Assembly: GCA_963976435.1 (NCBI GenBank)
Contig: CAXBKQ010000002.1
Coordinates: 62,001-126,000, forward strand
Direction of reading: 5' to 3'
From: CAKZNE01 sp963976435
GTDB lineage: Bacteria; Bacteroidota; Bacteroidia; Flavobacteriales; Schleiferiaceae
DNA: 64,000 nt
Below the pieces are notes generated by a model that did no database searches, had not been told where the DNA came from, and worked only from the letters and a program-made list of their open reading frames with translations. Made by a program: the position numbers and the translations under genes. Of the stretch, positions 1-9,348 are shown piece after piece. The first letter of the stretch is position 1. Every line of letters begins with the position of its first letter.

Positions 1-130
1 GCTTTACATAGTCGTAGGTTTTGCCATTTGCAGAACCTCTTCGAGTAATTTTTAAAGGCTTTGCAGCATAGGATTCCGAAATCCATAGAACTGAAAAAAG
101 CAAGGTCATTGCTAAGGTTAACTTTCTCAT
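1..130 (-). CDS. Secreted protein, N-terminal fragment (runs off left edge)
   Basis: The minus strand opens at an ATG at 128-130 and is open to the window edge, giving 43 codons. The product starts MRKLTLAMTLLFSVLWISES, followed by YAAKPLK. That is a short basic start, a hydrophobic core and a plausible signal peptidase I site after SYA. The protein is therefore probably exported to the periplasm or cell surface. The remaining visible residues (KITRRGSANGKTYDYVK) do not identify a family. It is transcribed away from the methylmalonyl-CoA mutase operon, so it is not part of it. Confidence 0.6.
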   Translation of the reverse strand, partial: MRKLTLAMTLLFSVLWISESYAAKPLKITRRGSANGKTYDYVK

Positions 131-479
131 ATTTCAAATGTTTATATGTTAGACCTATAAATTTAATTTCATGAAATCATTTTGCAGCATTATGGAAAAC
201 AAAAAACATTAGTGCTTCTTTGTTTTTCTTCATAAATCCAATTATCTATTTTAGTACCAGAAAATTGAGCTCTAAATTTTTAAATCTTCTTTTTTCAACT
301 TCCTTAAATTCTAAATCAAAATCAGTGGACATAGGGAGGACAAACTCAAATCTAAAGGCTAAATATTCCGATTGAGTTTGAGCAAATAATTCCAATTTCT
401 GCAGATTCTCCTGAATTCTTATTCCATATAGTCTAAAGCTCAATTCACATTAATTTCGGAGATTTGTGCAAATTGTAGA
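131..479. other. Divergent intergenic region upstream of mutA
   Basis: This AT-rich gap lies between a minus-strand secreted-protein gene and mutA. It should contain both promoters, but I find no exact TAnnTTTG box and no cobalamin riboswitch-like fold (no B12-box consensus) ahead of mutA. A 65-codon minus-strand frame at 246-443 begins with TTG and ends LELNFLVLK. It has no recognisable domain and I do not call it a gene with confidence. Confidence 0.5.
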
Positions 480-1850
480 ATGGGAAATATGCCAGAACAA
501 AATCTATTCAATGAATTTCAAAATGTAAGCACCGAAGACTGGTTGCTTCAAATAGAAAAAGATCTCAAAGGAAAGGACTTTAAGAATCTTCTTAGTATTT
601 CTAAAGATGGTATTACAGTTAAACCCATTTACCATCAAGAATCCACTCCCAAAGCACAAGATTTTAAACAAAATGCCGAGTGGAAAATCGTACAGGAAAT
701 TTTGGTGATGGACAATAAAGAGGCTAATAAGCAGGCACTTATTCATTTAAATAAAGGAGCCTCTAGCCTACTGTTTTATTTGGCAGCACCTTTGGACCTG
801 GATCAACTTTTAGATAATATCCAAATTCAATTTATTAATGTCCATTTTGTTACTGAGGGAAAGGGCTTGGAGCTTTTGAAAGCTCTTGAAAATCTAGCAA
901 GCAAAAGGGGTATAAATGCTGAGGAACTGAATGGAAGTATTAATATCGACTGTCTTGAAAATCTAAGCAGAACTGGAAATTGGTTTAAATCCGAAATGGA
1001 GGATTTTTCTGAGCTCCAAGGGCTTCAAAAATCAAAATTTCCCAATATTAAAACCCTTTGTGTTAATGCCAATTTATTCTCCAATGCAGGTGCCAATCAT
1101 GTTCAGGAATTAGGTTTTACTTTAGCTATAGCCTATGAATATATTCAACATCTAAAATTATCCAATGGTTCTGGATTTTGGTTCAACTTTGGAATTGGTT
1201 CTGATTTTTTCGCGGAAATTTCTAAACTTAGAGCATTTAGAAGATTATGGTCCCAACTTCAAGAAGAGCTTAGTTTGGATCCCCATCCAGCCCATATTTA
1301 TACGGAAAATAGCAGCCGTAACAAAACTATTTTAGATGCTCATAACAATCTAATAAGGACCACTACCGAAGCAATGGCAGCCGTCATTGGTGGCTGTGAC
1401 GAACTTTCTATTAAAGGCTATAATATGGCCTATAGTGAAGCCAATGAATTTAGTGAGAGAATTGCTAAAAATCAACAATCAATTTTAGAACATGAAAGCC
1501 ATTTCTCTGCTGTTAATGATATAGCCAAAGGCTCCCATTATATAGAATCCTATACTGAAGATTTAGCGAATAAAGCCTGGGAATATTTTAAGTTAATTGA
1601 AAGTCAAGGAGGCTATCTTGCTGCATTAAAAAGTGGCTGGCTGCAATCCCAAATTGAAGAGGTATCCAAACAGGAACAGCAACAATTTGATGACCAGAAC
1701 AAAATTCTAATTGGCGCTAATAAACATCAGAATAAAACAGAAGATATAAAAGATAAAATTGACACCGGCTTGTTTTATAAGGAAGCTAGTAGTGAGAAAA
1801 TAGTTGAGCCTGTTAAAGTAAAAAGACTATCTGAAGAATTAGAGAAATGA
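480..1850 (+). CDS. mutA: Methylmalonyl-CoA mutase, small (beta) subunit
   Basis: This is the non-catalytic partner of the adenosylcobalamin-dependent enzyme that interconverts succinyl-CoA and (R)-methylmalonyl-CoA, linking propionate metabolism to the TCA cycle. The protein is 456 aa and matches the TIM-barrel part of the family. Near residues 290-310 the stretch IRTTTEAMAAVIGGCDELS parallels ARTTIEAMAAAFGGTQSLH of the large subunit. The C-terminal B12-binding domain is absent (no DxHxxG), which is usual for short Bacteroidota small subunits. Start: Met1 at 480 or Met4 at 489; neither has a clear ribosome site. The stop overlaps the mutB start in an ATGA, indicating translational coupling. 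Confidence 0.95.
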   Translation: MGNMPEQNLFNEFQNVSTEDWLLQIEKDLKGKDFKNLLSISKDGITVKPIYHQESTPKAQDFKQNAEWKIVQEILVMDNKEANKQALIHLNKGASSLLFYLAAPLDLDQLLDNIQIQFINVHFVTEGKGLELLKALENLASKRGINAEELNGSINIDCLENLSRTGNWFKSEMEDFSELQGLQKSKFPNIKTLCVNANLFSNAGANHVQELGFTLAIAYEYIQHLKLSNGSGFWFNFGIGSDFFAEISKLRAFRRLWSQLQEELSLDPHPAHIYTENSSRNKTILDAHNNLIRTTTEAMAAVIGGCDELSIKGYNMAYSEANEFSERIAKNQQSILEHESHFSAVNDIAKGSHYIESYTEDLANKAWEYFKLIESQGGYLAALKSGWLQSQIEEVSKQEQQQFDDQNKILIGANKHQNKTEDIKDKIDTGLFYKEASSEKIVEPVKVKRLSEELEK

Positions 1851-3985
1851 TGGAAAGACATAATTTTCAAAATACGAGGTATAAAGGATCTAATTCTAAT
1901 CCAAAACACCAAGAGTCAGAAAGCTGGCAGAGTCCGGAAGGGATAAATGTACCCAAAGATTTTAGGGCCCAAGATTATGAAAAACTGAATCACACGGAAT
2001 TCGCAGCTGGAATCCCACCTTTTTTAAGAGGACCCTATTCCACCATGTATGTAAGCAGACCTTGGACCATCCGTCAATATGCTGGATTTTCAACCGCAGA
2101 AGAATCCAATGCATTTTATAGGCGGAATTTGGCAGCTGGGCAAAAAGGACTATCTGTGGCATTTGATCTTGCCACACATCGTGGTTATGACTCCGATCAT
2201 GCTCGTGTTCAAGGAGATGTTGGTAAAGCTGGTGTAGCGATTGATTCTGTGGAGGATATGAAAATATTATTCGATCAAATTCCGCTAGATCAAATGTCGG
2301 TTTCTATGACTATGAACGGAGCTGTAATACCCATTATGGCCTTTTATATTGTAGCTGCGGAAGAGCAGGGTGTAAAGCCCGAGCAATTATCTGGAACCAT
2401 ACAAAATGATATTCTAAAGGAGTTTATGGTAAGGAATACCTATATCTATCCTCCATTAGCTTCCATGCGGATTATATCTGATATTTTTGAATTTACTAGC
2501 CATAAAATGCCACGTTTCAATAGTATTTCCATTTCTGGATACCATATGCAGGAAGCTGGAGCAACTGCAGATATTGAACTCGCATATACCCTAGCAGATG
2601 GATTAGAGTATATTCGAACAGGTCTTAAATCGGGTTTAAAGATTGATGATTTTGCTCCTAGGCTATCCTTTTTCTGGGCTATTGGGATGAATCATTTTAT
2701 GGAAATTGCCAAAATGAGGGCCGGAAGATTATTATGGGCAAAAATTGTTAAACAGTTTAATCCTAAAAACCCAAAGTCTATGGCCTTGAGAACTCATTGC
2801 CAAACCAGTGGCTATAGTTTAACAGAGCAAGATCCCTTTAATAATGTTGCGAGAACCACTATTGAGGCTATGGCCGCAGCTTTTGGTGGCACCCAATCCC
2901 TGCATACAAATTCCTTAGATGAGGCTATTGCCTTGCCTACTGACTTTTCCGCCAGAATTGCCAGAAATACCCAATTAATTATTCAGGAGGAATTGGGAAT
3001 TACTAAAACTGTAGATCCTTGGGGAGGTTCCTATTATGTTGAATATTTAACCGATCAATTGGTAAATAAAGCTTGGGCTTTAATTGAAGAAGTGGAGGAG
3101 CTTGGAGGAATGGCAAAAGCTATTGAAACAGGAATACCAAAAATGAGGATAGAAGAGGCTGCAGCAAAAAAACAAGCGAGAATAGATTCTGGTAAGGAAT
3201 GGATTATTGGAGTGAATGCCTATAAAAATGAAAAGGATGAGCCTATAGAACTTTTGGAGGTAGATAATGAAAAGGTTAGGCTAAGCCAAATCCAGAGACT
3301 TGAAAAAATTAAAAAGGAAAGAGATGAAAGCCAGGTAGAAAAGGCTTTGAACCAAATAAGCGAAGCTTGTAAAAGTAAGGAAGGGAATTTATTGGAATTG
3401 GCAGTTAATGCTGCACGATTAAGAGCGACCTTAGGTGAAATTAGCATGGCTATGGAAAAGGTTTATGGCCGATACACTGCAACTATTAGATCAATTTCAG
3501 GAGTATATTCTAAAGAAATGAAAAAGGATGAAAAGTTTGAAAATGCCAAAAACTTAGCCAACGAATTTGAAGTCTTGGAAGGCAGAAGGCCGCGAATTAT
3601 GGTAGCTAAAATGGGGCAAGATGGACATGATAGAGGAGCTAAAGTGGTGGCAACATCCTTTGCCGATTTGGGATTTGATGTGGATATCGGTCCACTATTC
3701 CAAACACCACAAGAAGCTGCTCAGCAGGCCATTGAAAATGATGTCCATATTTTAGGAGTCTCTTCACTTGCCGCTGGACATAAAACCTTGGTTCCACAAG
3801 TAATAAATGAGCTAAAAAAACTTGGTCGTGAGGATATTATGGTGATTGCTGGAGGTGTAATTCCACAAAACGACTATCAATTTCTATTTGATTTGGGAGT
3901 TGTTGGTGTATTTGGACCAGGGACAGTAATTCCTGAGGCGGCAGCCAAAATTTTAAAAATAATGATTGATTTACGTAAAGACTAA
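1847..3985 (+). CDS. mutB: Methylmalonyl-CoA mutase, large (alpha) subunit
   Basis: This is the catalytic subunit of methylmalonyl-CoA mutase (712 aa), cytoplasmic. The N-terminal TIM barrel carries the substrate-site region RPWTIRQYAGFSTAEESNAF. The C-terminal cobalamin domain contains DGHDRG near residue 592, with His594 as the predicted lower axial ligand to cobalt, followed by GVSSLAAGH and VIAGGVIP, the other two parts of the base-off/His-on B12 fold. Length matches the family. It overlaps mutA by 4 bases (ATGA), and a YbaB-type gene follows after 4 bases, so the group is transcribed together. Confidence 0.98.
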   Translation: MMERHNFQNTRYKGSNSNPKHQESESWQSPEGINVPKDFRAQDYEKLNHTEFAAGIPPFLRGPYSTMYVSRPWTIRQYAGFSTAEESNAFYRRNLAAGQKGLSVAFDLATHRGYDSDHARVQGDVGKAGVAIDSVEDMKILFDQIPLDQMSVSMTMNGAVIPIMAFYIVAAEEQGVKPEQLSGTIQNDILKEFMVRNTYIYPPLASMRIISDIFEFTSHKMPRFNSISISGYHMQEAGATADIELAYTLADGLEYIRTGLKSGLKIDDFAPRLSFFWAIGMNHFMEIAKMRAGRLLWAKIVKQFNPKNPKSMALRTHCQTSGYSLTEQDPFNNVARTTIEAMAAAFGGTQSLHTNSLDEAIALPTDFSARIARNTQLIIQEELGITKTVDPWGGSYYVEYLTDQLVNKAWALIEEVEELGGMAKAIETGIPKMRIEEAAAKKQARIDSGKEWIIGVNAYKNEKDEPIELLEVDNEKVRLSQIQRLEKIKKERDESQVEKALNQISEACKSKEGNLLELAVNAARLRATLGEISMAMEKVYGRYTATIRSISGVYSKEMKKDEKFENAKNLANEFEVLEGRRPRIMVAKMGQDGHDRGAKVVATSFADLGFDVDIGPLFQTPQEAAQQAIENDVHILGVSSLAAGHKTLVPQVINELKKLGREDIMVIAGGVIPQNDYQFLFDLGVVGVFGPGTVIPEAAAKILKIMIDLRKD

Positions 3986-3989
3986 AACT

Positions 3990-4313
3990 ATGTTTGGAAA
4001 ATTTGGAGATATGATGGGAAGTATTCAAGATGCCAAAAGACAGATTGAAGAAACCAAAGAGCGCTTAAATCACATAATTATAAGTGAAAAATCCAATGAT
4101 GGAAAAATTGAGGTAGATATAACTGCAGCTAGAAGAATTAAAGATTTAAAAATCGACAGAGATTTGTTGGAGGACCCAGAAGAGTTGGCAGACAAGATAG
4201 TTATCCTATTGAACAAAGCCTTAGAAGAGGCCGACTCTGTTAATGAAGCAGAAATGAAAGGAGCCGCTTCTGGAATGATGAACATGCCTGGAATGGATAA
4301 ACTTTTTAAATAA
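3990..4313 (+). CDS. YbaB/EbfC-family nucleoid-associated protein
   Basis: This is a small DNA-binding protein family that forms dimers and coats the nucleoid. The product is 107 aa starting MFGKFGDMMGSIQDAKRQ; the Met-rich amphipathic N-terminal helix, the central KIEVDITAARRIKDLKID strands and the Met-rich tail (MMNMPGMDKLFK) are typical. The longer frame from 3966 would overlap the mutB end by 20 bases and add MIYVKTKT, which does not fit the family, so I start at 3990. YbaB genes usually sit beside recR/dnaX. Here the gene lies between mutB and meaB, an unusual place. It starts 4 bases after the mutB stop and ends one base before the meaB start. Confidence 0.88.
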   Translation: MFGKFGDMMGSIQDAKRQIEETKERLNHIIISEKSNDGKIEVDITAARRIKDLKIDRDLLEDPEELADKIVILLNKALEEADSVNEAEMKGAASGMMNMPGMDKLFK

Positions 4314-4314
4314 A

Positions 4315-5328
4315 TTGGGCGATTTTATCAATCCAAATAAAGAACAATTTTCGAGGTTCAAACCAAAAGTACTGCAACCTAGCCTTCTCTTGTCAAAAAT
4401 TCAAAATCAAGACAGAGCTGCTTTGAGTCAGGCCTTAACTTTAATTGAAAGCAAGTCTGAAAAGCACAGAAAACTTGGGGATGAACTCATTCATTTGGCA
4501 CTACCTTTTTCTGGAAATTCTATTCGCATTGGGATTACTGGAGTGCCAGGTGTTGGTAAAAGCACCTTTATTGAGGCTTTTGGGGAATATATAAGCGGCA
4601 TTGGAAAAAAACTAGCTGTCTTGGCTATAGATCCAACAAGTACCAAAACAGGAGGTAGCATCCTTGGCGACAAAACAAGAATGGAAAAGCTTTCTACAAA
4701 CCCAAATGCATTTATTAGACCTTCACCTTCTTCAGGTTCATTAGGAGGAGTTGCCCACAAAACCCGTGAAGCCATCCTGCTTTGTGAGGCTGCTGGATTT
4801 GATGTAATTATTGTTGAGACGGTAGGCGTTGGACAATCTGAAACCACGGTAAAATCCATGGTAGATTTCTTTATGTTGCTAATGCTTGCTGGAGCAGGTG
4901 ATGAATTACAGGGCATAAAGCGAGGAATTATGGAGATGGCAGATTTGCTGGTAATTAACAAATCTGATGGCGACAATATACGCCGATCTAAACTTGCGAG
5001 TAGCGAATATAAAAGAGCTCTTCACCTTTTCCCTCCAAATGAAAATGAATGGATACCCAGAGTTCAAATTGCCTCTGCTTTGGAGCAAAAGGGAATCGAT
5101 TCAATTTGGAGAGATATTGAGGAATTTGAAAACCAACAAAAATTACTAGGCCATTTTACGGACAATCGGCAAAATCAAAATTTAGATTGGTTTGAAAATT
5201 TTCTTCAGGAGAAGATATTAAATGATTTTAAAAACAAGAATGCCTCTCTCATTAAAAAGATGAAAGAGGACATCCTAAATCAAACGATAAGCGTTAGTGC
5301 TGCGGTGAATGAGGTCCTAAGAAGTTAA
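4315..5328 (+). CDS. meaB: Methylmalonyl-CoA mutase-associated GTPase (MeaB/ArgK family)
   Basis: This G3E P-loop GTPase gates loading and protection of the adenosylcobalamin cofactor of methylmalonyl-CoA mutase (human counterpart MMAA). Visible motifs are Walker A GVPGVGKS at about residues 76-83, the segment IDPTSTKTGGSILGDKTRM, the family signature RPSPSSGSLGG, the switch/Walker B region VETVGVGQSE and the base-recognition NKSD. Length 337 aa is normal. No ATG exists before the Walker motif and an in-frame TGA lies at 4279, so translation probably starts at the TTG at 4315, one base after the YbaB stop. Its place at the end of the operon agrees with its role. Confidence 0.95.
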   Translation: MGDFINPNKEQFSRFKPKVLQPSLLLSKIQNQDRAALSQALTLIESKSEKHRKLGDELIHLALPFSGNSIRIGITGVPGVGKSTFIEAFGEYISGIGKKLAVLAIDPTSTKTGGSILGDKTRMEKLSTNPNAFIRPSPSSGSLGGVAHKTREAILLCEAAGFDVIIVETVGVGQSETTVKSMVDFFMLLMLAGAGDELQGIKRGIMEMADLLVINKSDGDNIRRSKLASSEYKRALHLFPPNENEWIPRVQIASALEQKGIDSIWRDIEEFENQQKLLGHFTDNRQNQNLDWFENFLQEKILNDFKNKNASLIKKMKEDILNQTISVSAAVNEVLRS

Positions 5329-5338
5329 TCAGTTTTTA

Positions 5339-5375
5339 AAACCTTAAATGAGTCCCTTAGAAATAGTTAAGGTTT
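5339..5375. terminator. Hairpin between convergent meaB and secreted-protein gene
   Basis: AAACCTTAA (5339-5347) and TTAAGGTTT (5367-5375) form a perfect 9-bp stem around a 19-base loop. The right arm contains the stop codon of the minus-strand gene. It may serve as a bidirectional terminator; the flanking T-runs are short, so confidence is moderate. Confidence 0.5.
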
Positions 5376-7106
5376 CCTTCCATTCGTATCTTTTCTTTTT
5401 TTGTCTTTCTTCCTTTCCTCCTTGGCCAAATAATCATCCATCAATTTCTTTTCCTCCTCTAAAGTTGGAGCTTTCATCCGGTCATTATTTAAATCCACAA
5501 AACCGTATTTGTATTTTTTCCTTTTTGCAGCAAATAGAAAGAGGGTGTCGCCTTGTTGTTTCTGACGAGCCATAGTATATTGAATCTTTGCATCACCGCT
5601 GGCAAAACCATAATCCGATCTTTTGGTTTTAGCTCCTGTCTTTAAATCTATTGAAACTACGGTAGGTACTGATTTTCTAATATTACCCATAGATTTTAGG
5701 TCCTCAAAATCATGAACCCTGGATTTGTTTTTGGAATGATCATTAAAAACAATATAAATTCTATCGTCGGAAAGTCCGGCCACATAAGAAAGTTTTAATC
5801 TAGAGCTTTCTACAGTCCACCAAGTTTTCACGCCATTACGGGTAAATAACACAAATGGTGGAAATAAGGAGGCAATTTCCATCTGCACCTGTTTTTTAGG
5901 AACCCTTTTGCTCCAAAGCATTTTTCCCTTTGGATCGAAATTATAAACGAGTAAATCTTTGTGATAAAACCATGCTCCAGCCAAATAGCCTCCTAGAGCG
6001 AAACCGGACAGATCGTACGTTTCAGTAATCACCACCATTCCTCCATCGGATTTTGGGTAAAATCTTGATTGGCCAGCAATGCTATTCAATTCTAATTCCC
6101 GATTTTTCTTTATATCCTTCTCAGTTTTAAACTGGTCTATAAAGCTTTGATCAAATCGGCTAATTTCTGAAACCACTATCTCCTTTGAAAACCCATTCAT
6201 TTTCATGAAAAAAGCACCTTCAGCTTGGGTATCCCCATTCTTTACCAATTTCGAATTCTTGCCTTTTTCATCTTCATAATAATCTGTTCCGAAATAAGAA
6301 CCAAAAATTACAATCTCATTTGAAGGGGTTAAGGTTAAGGAAAGGTCACCAAGAAATCCTCCTAATGGCATATCTTTGTGATAAATGATTTGTGACCAAT
6401 ATTCATAATCAATATTCCTATCCAAAATCACTATTTCAGATCCCCTAGTGAAATAGACCGTCCCCTCATTGTCTAATAAATAGTTGAATACCGGGGGTTT
6501 GTTATAATTTTCTAAAACCCTTTTTTTAATGATCAAGGATTCCAATTTGGAGTCATACAAATGAAACTCTTCTTTTACATGATCTAGTTTTTTGTAATAG
6601 GCTGAAAAGTGAACAAAAACAAACTCGTTATTGTCGGAAACTCTAACATTAATATGCCCTTGCCTTAGTCTTTTATCTACGTCTTTTTTAATAATTTCCT
6701 TTTTACCCAAATATTTTGAGCTACCAGCATCAAATTCGATACATTCTAATGAAACTGTTCGTTTCCACCTAGTATAATAGCTTGCGAAAACCTGAATCAC
6801 TCCATCTTGCAATCGAATTTCTTCTATTTCAAATTTTCTTCTTTTTCTACTTGGGATTTCAAGTTTCCGATAATAGAGGGATTTCATTTTCTTTTTATCG
6901 ATTTGCTCGAGAACAATATATTTTTTGTGGACATCATAGGCATATAGAAAGTCAGAATCCTCACCAAAAATTTTAGGAACATAGGCTCTCAAGTCTGTTT
7001 CCCCATAATTTCCCCACTTCACTTTTAGTTTTTGAGCATTAATTACATTAACACAAAAAAACAGCAGCACAAAACCAAGAATATATTTATAATATTTCAT
7101 CATCAT
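5367..7106 (-). CDS. Secreted protein of unknown function, partner of M48 protease
   Basis: No family recognised. The product has a clear signal peptide (MKYYKYILGFVLLFFCVNVINA, cut before QK) and about 550 exported residues. The body is rich in aromatic and charged residues with recurring strand-like blocks ending in short turns (for example VIVSEISRF, MVVITETYDLSG, KMLWSKRVP), suggesting a beta-propeller-like fold, which is inference. The tail is strongly Lys-rich (EERKKDKKRKDTNG). The longest frame starts at a TTG at 7121 inside the upstream gene. Three ATG codons at 7106, 7103 and 7100 fit the signal peptide better; I use 7106. It follows the M48 gene after 8 bases, so the two are co-transcribed and may act together in the periplasm. 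Confidence 0.75.
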   Translation of the reverse strand: MMMKYYKYILGFVLLFFCVNVINAQKLKVKWGNYGETDLRAYVPKIFGEDSDFLYAYDVHKKYIVLEQIDKKKMKSLYYRKLEIPSRKRRKFEIEEIRLQDGVIQVFASYYTRWKRTVSLECIEFDAGSSKYLGKKEIIKKDVDKRLRQGHINVRVSDNNEFVFVHFSAYYKKLDHVKEEFHLYDSKLESLIIKKRVLENYNKPPVFNYLLDNEGTVYFTRGSEIVILDRNIDYEYWSQIIYHKDMPLGGFLGDLSLTLTPSNEIVIFGSYFGTDYYEDEKGKNSKLVKNGDTQAEGAFFMKMNGFSKEIVVSEISRFDQSFIDQFKTEKDIKKNRELELNSIAGQSRFYPKSDGGMVVITETYDLSGFALGGYLAGAWFYHKDLLVYNFDPKGKMLWSKRVPKKQVQMEIASLFPPFVLFTRNGVKTWWTVESSRLKLSYVAGLSDDRIYIVFNDHSKNKSRVHDFEDLKSMGNIRKSVPTVVSIDLKTGAKTKRSDYGFASGDAKIQYTMARQKQQGDTLFLFAAKRKKYKYGFVDLNNDRMKAPTLEEEKKLMDDYLAKEERKKDKKRKDTNGRKP

Positions 7107-7114
7107 TATATTTT

Positions 7115-9250
7115 TTACCAAGTCTTAGAAATCCTTTTCAAATCCTTTTTCAATTCTAACTTAATCCTATACTTATTTAAAATAAACCACTTTCTATCCG
7201 AATTTTGATAAACAATTTCCCCTGTTTTGAGATCGATCAAATTAAAATAATATTTCTTTGAAGAGTAAAGTGATTTTGAATCTTCTATTTGAATAATGGC
7301 AACATATCTATTTTCCACATTTGGATTTTCCTCATAATAAGTCTCTGGCTCTGCCAAACTTAATTCCGAGGATCTATAGGGTTGAGATTCTACTAAATAT
7401 TGGATGATACTCGCTAAGTGATTAAAATGATCTACATCTTTTTCTTCAAACTCATGAACATCCAAATACTCCAGATCAACCTTTGCCTTCTCCGCGGTTT
7501 TATTGATTTTCTTTGTCCACCTTTTTCTGCGTTTCTCCGTCCTTTCAAAATCGCTAACCGATTGATCTCTTGGAGCAACATAAATCGGGTCTACTAAAAT
7601 TATTTTATCAAGATTTAATCCTGCACCATGCCTAATAATATTCCACCTTTTCTTTCTTTCCCTCTTTCGTTTTAGCCTAGCTTTCATGTTGTGATCTTCT
7701 GAGATACTATCTCTCAAATAGAGGTGATCATTAAAACTAGAGCTCAGCCAATTATCAGAAATCGCATCTTGTAATACATATTTATAGAAATCCTTATAAT
7801 GCATCTGCCCAGCTCTTATCCACTCATTTTTCGATTCAAAATCCGGTTCCTGCTTTTTGAACTTTTTTAGTTTTCCTTCAGCTAGAAAATCCTTGCTTTC
7901 CAAATTGGTTCTTATCACCATAGCCTCGGTTAATTCTTCCAACATATTGGAATACGCCTCTTGATCTGGGTATTTTTTGGAAAATGAATAAATATGGGCT
8001 AAGGCCAAACTGGAAAATTGCTTGGCGCTTAATTGCCTTAATAAATAATGAACTTGCTGGGATTCCCCTTCTGTTTTGGTATAGGATCTACCAACTGCCG
8101 GGAAATTGTCGTAAAGCTTATAAATAGAAAGTCCATAAAGAGCTTTTGCCAGCGCTCTATCTAAAAAGGGATTATTTGGAAATTCTTTTTTTAAAATTGA
8201 AATATTGTACAGGGCATCCCCAAAAAATCTTCTTCTAATCTCCTGATCTAGCGTTTCAAATTGACAGAGAGTTCTAATTTCGTGGAAATAAGCTTCACCA
8301 AAAACAAATAGAGATTTACTGCTATCAACTCCTTCCTGAATGATTAATGAATCAAGAATTTTTCTTCTTTTATAGATATTGGGATGGCTATGTGTTTCAT
8401 CAAAATAATTTTCATCCTTATCAATAGGATCAAGCTTGGTTTTAAAAAAGAAACTTGGGATTTTTTTTCCAGACACTTGCAGAAAGTCATCACCTAGTTT
8501 CTCCTCCTTCCAAGGAATATAATTATGGTGTAATAGATTTAAGGTATTGGAAATGCCTTTGCTGTTGTAGGGTGATTTAAGGAAAAGCTCCAGTCCCAAG
8601 CGATCGGCATTAAACTCATTTTTTTTGCTTTTACTAAGTTTTATATCAATCTGTTCAAGAGAATATAATTTTCTATAATCTCCCTTTTTTTCATCAATTG
8701 AATCTCTACTGTAAAATGATTCTAAAACATGATCATCTCTAAAATGTATGATTTCATGGCAAAGGACAAATGCCAAATCCGCTTCTGTTTTAGCTCTGGC
8801 TACCAGACCAGCATTTACAAAAATAATTCCTTGTTGACTTGCAAAGGCATTTACAATTGGCGATTTCACCAAATAGATTTTCACCCTTTTTGCCAAATCA
8901 GGATCATCCTTTAAAACCTCATCTTTAATTTTATTAAGGTAAATGCTAACTGGATCTCCAAAGCTTACAATACCACTTTGTAAAATAGTGCTTATTTCAT
9001 AACTAGAAGTTGCCCAGAAATCTCCGAAAAGTTCTTTTTCTTTCCGATTTTCAAACTCCAAATCCTCATCCTCAACAATTTCATGCCAGCGATCAAACCA
9101 TTTTTCTCTAAAATCTATAGGAATTTCCCCTTGAGATTTTATTCCCTTGAAATTATTGAGATCCCGAATTAATTGTGCCTTAAGACTTGAGGCGGTAAAA
9201 AGAAATAATAGGCTAATAAAAGTTAAATGATAGACTTTCTTAGAAAACAT
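7115..9250 (-). CDS. Secreted M48-family zinc metalloprotease
   Basis: This is a predicted periplasmic zinc peptidase. Signal peptide MFSKKVYHLTFISLLFLF.. ends at SSLKA-Q. The zinc site is HEIIH near residue 165, with the third ligand in EFNADRLG about 45 residues later, the M48 pattern. The C-terminal 400 residues have helical, TPR-like sections and a basic segment (LKRKRERKKRW), followed by a domain with strands such as RYVAIIQIEDSKSLYSSKKYY. At 711 aa it is longer than BepA-type proteases. The longest frame begins with TTG at 9259; the ATG at 9250 gives a cleaner signal peptide. It is the first gene of a two-gene operon. Confidence 0.88.
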   Translation of the reverse strand: MFSKKVYHLTFISLLFLFTASSLKAQLIRDLNNFKGIKSQGEIPIDFREKWFDRWHEIVEDEDLEFENRKEKELFGDFWATSSYEISTILQSGIVSFGDPVSIYLNKIKDEVLKDDPDLAKRVKIYLVKSPIVNAFASQQGIIFVNAGLVARAKTEADLAFVLCHEIIHFRDDHVLESFYSRDSIDEKKGDYRKLYSLEQIDIKLSKSKKNEFNADRLGLELFLKSPYNSKGISNTLNLLHHNYIPWKEEKLGDDFLQVSGKKIPSFFFKTKLDPIDKDENYFDETHSHPNIYKRRKILDSLIIQEGVDSSKSLFVFGEAYFHEIRTLCQFETLDQEIRRRFFGDALYNISILKKEFPNNPFLDRALAKALYGLSIYKLYDNFPAVGRSYTKTEGESQQVHYLLRQLSAKQFSSLALAHIYSFSKKYPDQEAYSNMLEELTEAMVIRTNLESKDFLAEGKLKKFKKQEPDFESKNEWIRAGQMHYKDFYKYVLQDAISDNWLSSSFNDHLYLRDSISEDHNMKARLKRKRERKKRWNIIRHGAGLNLDKIILVDPIYVAPRDQSVSDFERTEKRRKRWTKKINKTAEKAKVDLEYLDVHEFEEKDVDHFNHLASIIQYLVESQPYRSSELSLAEPETYYEENPNVENRYVAIIQIEDSKSLYSSKKYYFNLIDLKTGEIVYQNSDRKWFILNKYRIKLELKKDLKRISKTW

Positions 9251-9308
9251 TTGCGACAAAGATTTTGTTAAATAAATAGGGTTAGCAGGAACAAGGATTA
9301 AGATTGTT

Positions 9309-9316
9309 CAAAAATA
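9309..9316 (-). promoter_or_regulatory. Candidate -7 box for the M48 operon
   Basis: Minus-strand TATTTTTG matches the Bacteroidota -7 consensus TAnnTTTG, about 59 bases before the ATG at 9250. No convincing -33 element is seen. Confidence 0.5.
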
Positions 9317-9348
9317 GCAGGAAATTATGAGTTGCATATTACTAAAAA

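Noticed and set aside
246..443. 65-codon minus-strand frame upstream of mutA
   Set aside because: Starts with TTG, no recognisable domain, no promoter box; too little to call, although the composition is not absurd for a protein.
131..479. Cobalamin riboswitch ahead of the mutase operon
   Set aside because: Looked for because the enzyme uses adenosylcobalamin; no B12-box-like sequence or suitable fold seen.
4491..4976. 161-codon minus-strand frame antisense to meaB
   Set aside because: Shadow of the conserved GTPase gene; no domain and no start context.
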